Positions 14,077-16,013 of a stretch of 16,013 nucleotides of DNA are shown piece after piece. The stretch's first letter is position 1; every line of letters begins with the position of its first letter. The notes below the pieces were generated by a model, which did no database searches, had not been told where the DNA came from, and was given only the letters and a program-made list of their open reading frames with translations. Location of the stretch: NCBI GenBank assembly GCA_937996605.1, contig CALKVB010000431.1, positions 1-16,013 of the forward strand, in the 5' to 3' direction. This stretch comes from an uncultured Oxalobacteraceae bacterium. Its GTDB lineage: Bacteria; Pseudomonadota; Gammaproteobacteria; Burkholderiales; Burkholderiaceae_D. The position numbers and the translations under genes were made by a program.

Positions 14077-15804
14077 ATGGTTTTAAATATGAATATTCAC
14101 ATGGAACGAAGCGGAAAGTGTTCTTTCCAACATTTTTCCAACATGCTTGCCATCCCATTCGTGGGGAACGGTGTGAGCCACCTGAAGGCGGAGTTGACTA
14201 CTCACGGGCAAGTGGTACTGGTGCAAGGATATGGCACAGGGAAAACGCGAACTGCGTTGGAGCTGGCACGGTCTTGCTTTTTGGTGCCCTTGATGTTTTC
14301 GCAGTTTATCGAACGATCTGTGGATTTGAAAGCATGTGTCATGGACCGAGTGGCATGGATGAAAGACGCGTATGCGAAGGCGACTAGTGACGATGAACGA
14401 GTGCAATCGGCCTACCACGCTTGGAACCATTGTGTGGAAAAATCCAGTGGAACAGGATCGACTGCCCCTTCCGACACAGTGATTCTCTTGGATTCGGTGT
14501 CAATCATTCTGCATCGGAATGACTTCAGACCGTTGCTTCGATGGATTCGAGACATGCGATGGCAATGTGTGATGACGACTAGTCACTTTGACATTGCGTA
14601 TCAACTCGGTGGATCAACTCATATGAACGAAGACGACATTTTTCATTTGAGTTTTATGCCGCTCGGCAAATTCACACCCACCATGATTTGGTCAAGAGTG
14701 GAACAGTTGGGAAAGACACGTTTCGGCGAGGAGTTCATGTTGACAGACTCGGAGAAGGAGATTTTGTCTCGATTGACTAGGCCTTTGTTCCTACGGGAGT
14801 TTGAGACAGCGTTAGGAGGGGACTATCCGCGCGACGTCTGGGTTTCTGAAGCATGGTCCCGTTTTCGCAACAATCGATGCAATCACTTGCTGAATTTGAT
14901 TCAAAAACTTCCCGACAAAGTCCATGCCATGGCGAAGTATTTTGATGGTCAAGGGGTGTTGGAAAATGACCAGATGGGTCAATGTGTCATGCATTTGGCC
15001 ACCCTTACCCGCGTGGAAATCTACAACTATGAGTTCCACATCAAGGTGGAAGATCCGTTGGTTTTGCATCTGATGGACAGTGTTTCGGTGCAAGCTACGG
15101 CCGAAAAGGTGCTGGAAGCATGTGAAACATGGACCTGGGATCGATCGACGGTTCAAGCGATTTCTTCGATGGGATCGTGGGTGCCTTTGATGGCATGGCA
15201 TTGCATGAATCGTACGTTGGGAAAGCGTATGTTTAAAAGCCGAGCCAAGCGTGTTGTGACTGTGGATGCCTCGAAGCCGTTGCCTGCGGATTCAGTCACT
15301 GAGCAAACTCTGATTCGGTATAAGGACTCTTTGTGGTTCCGTGACGGCGGTTACGTGGTGTCGGTGGTATGCATTCATAAGGACAAGGTCTTGGCTTGTT
15401 CCGATGTGCAGCCGTGGTTGCTGCCCATGAATGCCCGAATGCATCGATTCTTGGTCTGCAATACTAGTTTTAGTGCGCGTGCGATGTATCTGACCGCGGA
15501 GATGAATGAAATCACAGGATCAAGTCAACTGCATTTGCTATCGTTGGCAGATCTGAAGTTGCCGCTGGATGAGTTTCCCCAATGCAAAACCTGTGCAGTG
15601 GTCCGTAAAGTGCATTTACAAAGCACCTGGGAAAGTTTAAAACCGAGCAAAAAGGCCAAAGTCGCGGTTCAAGAATTGCGATATTTGTGTCAGTTGCGTG
15701 GTTTGCGGTGGACGGGTTTGACACGAAAGGAATTGGTGTTTCAGTTGGATCGTTTCAATGAAGTGCATGCGCTGCAAACTGCATTTGGAATTGGATCTTC
15801 ATAA
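14077..15804 (+). CDS. P-loop NTPase with C-terminal SAP-like DNA-binding motif
   Basis: 575 aa from the ATG at 14077. ATGs at 14089 and 14101 are also possible starts; the open frame upstream of 14077 has no ATG. Walker A is GYGTGKTR at residues 51-58 and a Walker B-like strand is VILLDS at 135-140, lacking the usual acidic pair after the Asp. TTSHFD around residue 170 lies where sensor 1 would be. The middle is helical and unrecognised. Residues about 527-560 (ELRYLCQLRGLRWTGLTRKE) match the SAP pattern: helix, Arg-Gly-Leu, Gly, Lys/Arg-x-Glu-Leu, second helix; this binds DNA in chromatin-associated proteins. A nucleic-acid-linked ATPase is a reasonable inference. It converges with the last gene at 13 bases. 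Confidence 0.65.
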   Translation: MVLNMNIHMERSGKCSFQHFSNMLAIPFVGNGVSHLKAELTTHGQVVLVQGYGTGKTRTALELARSCFLVPLMFSQFIERSVDLKACVMDRVAWMKDAYAKATSDDERVQSAYHAWNHCVEKSSGTGSTAPSDTVILLDSVSIILHRNDFRPLLRWIRDMRWQCVMTTSHFDIAYQLGGSTHMNEDDIFHLSFMPLGKFTPTMIWSRVEQLGKTRFGEEFMLTDSEKEILSRLTRPLFLREFETALGGDYPRDVWVSEAWSRFRNNRCNHLLNLIQKLPDKVHAMAKYFDGQGVLENDQMGQCVMHLATLTRVEIYNYEFHIKVEDPLVLHLMDSVSVQATAEKVLEACETWTWDRSTVQAISSMGSWVPLMAWHCMNRTLGKRMFKSRAKRVVTVDASKPLPADSVTEQTLIRYKDSLWFRDGGYVVSVVCIHKDKVLACSDVQPWLLPMNARMHRFLVCNTSFSARAMYLTAEMNEITGSSQLHLLSLADLKLPLDEFPQCKTCAVVRKVHLQSTWESLKPSKKAKVAVQELRYLCQLRGLRWTGLTRKELVFQLDRFNEVHALQTAFGIGSS

Positions 15805-15817
15805 ACAATTTTTTTAT

Positions 15818-16012
15818 TTACAGCGCATTGGCACATGCACTAGAGGCCAAAGTGAGCAGAAGCGTAATGGAGGTAAAGGGGTCGGGACGAACGGCAATCA
15901 TGTTCATGTAGCTGCATGATGGATTGGGGGTGGCGGCACACCATGCTTCTCGGTTGGCGGCAAACATATCGCCTGGACGATAACCGCACATCAATCGTAA
16001 ATCGGTAGACAT
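15818..16012 (-). CDS. short protein with hydrophobic C-terminus, probably cut by window end
   Basis: 64 residues from an ATG at 16012, one base from the window edge, so the true start may lie outside. It contains four Cys in a Pro/Asn-rich segment (CAATPNPSC) and ends in a hydrophobic stretch (SITLLLTLASSACANAL) without a following charged tail. This shape fits a tail-anchored or GPI-signal-bearing surface protein. No family recognised. Confidence 0.4.
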   Translation of the reverse strand: MSTDLRLMCGYRPGDMFAANREAWCAATPNPSCSYMNMIAVRPDPFTSITLLLTLASSACANAL

Positions 16013-16013
16013 A

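Noticed and set aside
1..16013. Bacterial, phage or plasmid origin
   Set aside because: No Shine-Dalgarno pattern before starts, GT-AG interruptions inside conserved genes, and an entry-fusion protein of eukaryotic viruses.
1..16013. tRNA, rRNA, CRISPR array or insertion sequence
   Set aside because: I saw no cloverleaf-like sequence, no regularly spaced repeats, and no transposase or terminal inverted repeats.

Overview
This 16 kb window looks like part of a large eukaryote-infecting DNA virus genome (NCLDV / Nucleocytoviricota) or an NCLDV segment integrated in a eukaryotic genome. Three observations support this. Genes are tightly packed on both strands, with gaps mostly under 100 bases and no Shine-Dalgarno pattern. 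The gene at 570-2258 has the Cys-rich C-terminal ectodomain plus membrane anchor of the poxvirus A16/G9/J5 and African swine fever virus E199L family of entry-fusion proteins. The other recognisable genes (double HNH endonuclease, dCMP deaminase, degenerate ankyrin-like protein, two P-loop NTPases, small membrane proteins) are the usual accessory mix of giant viruses. Against a plain viral genome, several genes seem interrupted by short GT-AG introns of about 60 nt, so the genes are probably transcribed and spliced in a nucleus, or the segment is endogenised. No family-level placement is possible from sequence alone.

Layout. 1-510 (+): end of a claudin/PMP22/Sur7-like tetraspan protein. 570-2258 (+): E199L/J5-like membrane protein. 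2303-3988 (-): AAA+/STAND-like ATPase. 3989-4370: no intact gene, but minus-strand Cys/His-rich coding remnants and a 20-base repeat. 4371-5570 (-): protein with a Cys-His-Asp triad resembling the transglutaminase/NAT fold, with a 60-nt intron. 5666-6397 (+): unknown protein with a 63-nt in-frame intron. 6398-7089: broken coding region ending in a 54-aa ORF. 7092-8021 (-): alpha/beta hydrolase with an inserted transmembrane hairpin. 8084-9445 (+): double HNH endonuclease. 9512-10168 (+): unknown. 10226-10507 (+): two-TM protein. 10748-11078 (-): small gene with a probable intron. 11194-12368 (+): dCMP deaminase with about five introns and an apparent frameshift at a T run. 12386-12709 (+): unknown. 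12735-14024 (-): ankyrin-like protein. 14077-15804 (+): P-loop NTPase with a C-terminal SAP motif. 15818-16012 (-): short, probably truncated protein with a hydrophobic C-terminus.

How the parts relate. The two leftmost genes form a membrane-protein pair in the same direction, plausibly virion surface or entry proteins. The dCMP deaminase serves dTMP supply. The HNH protein is a homing-type nuclease. The two P-loop NTPases, the ankyrin-like protein and the C-H-D protein read as host-interaction or DNA-handling accessory genes, but nothing fixes their roles. Several genes are divergent with 50-115 base gaps, which must hold both promoters. All intron calls rest on reading-frame continuity and splice-site sequence only.
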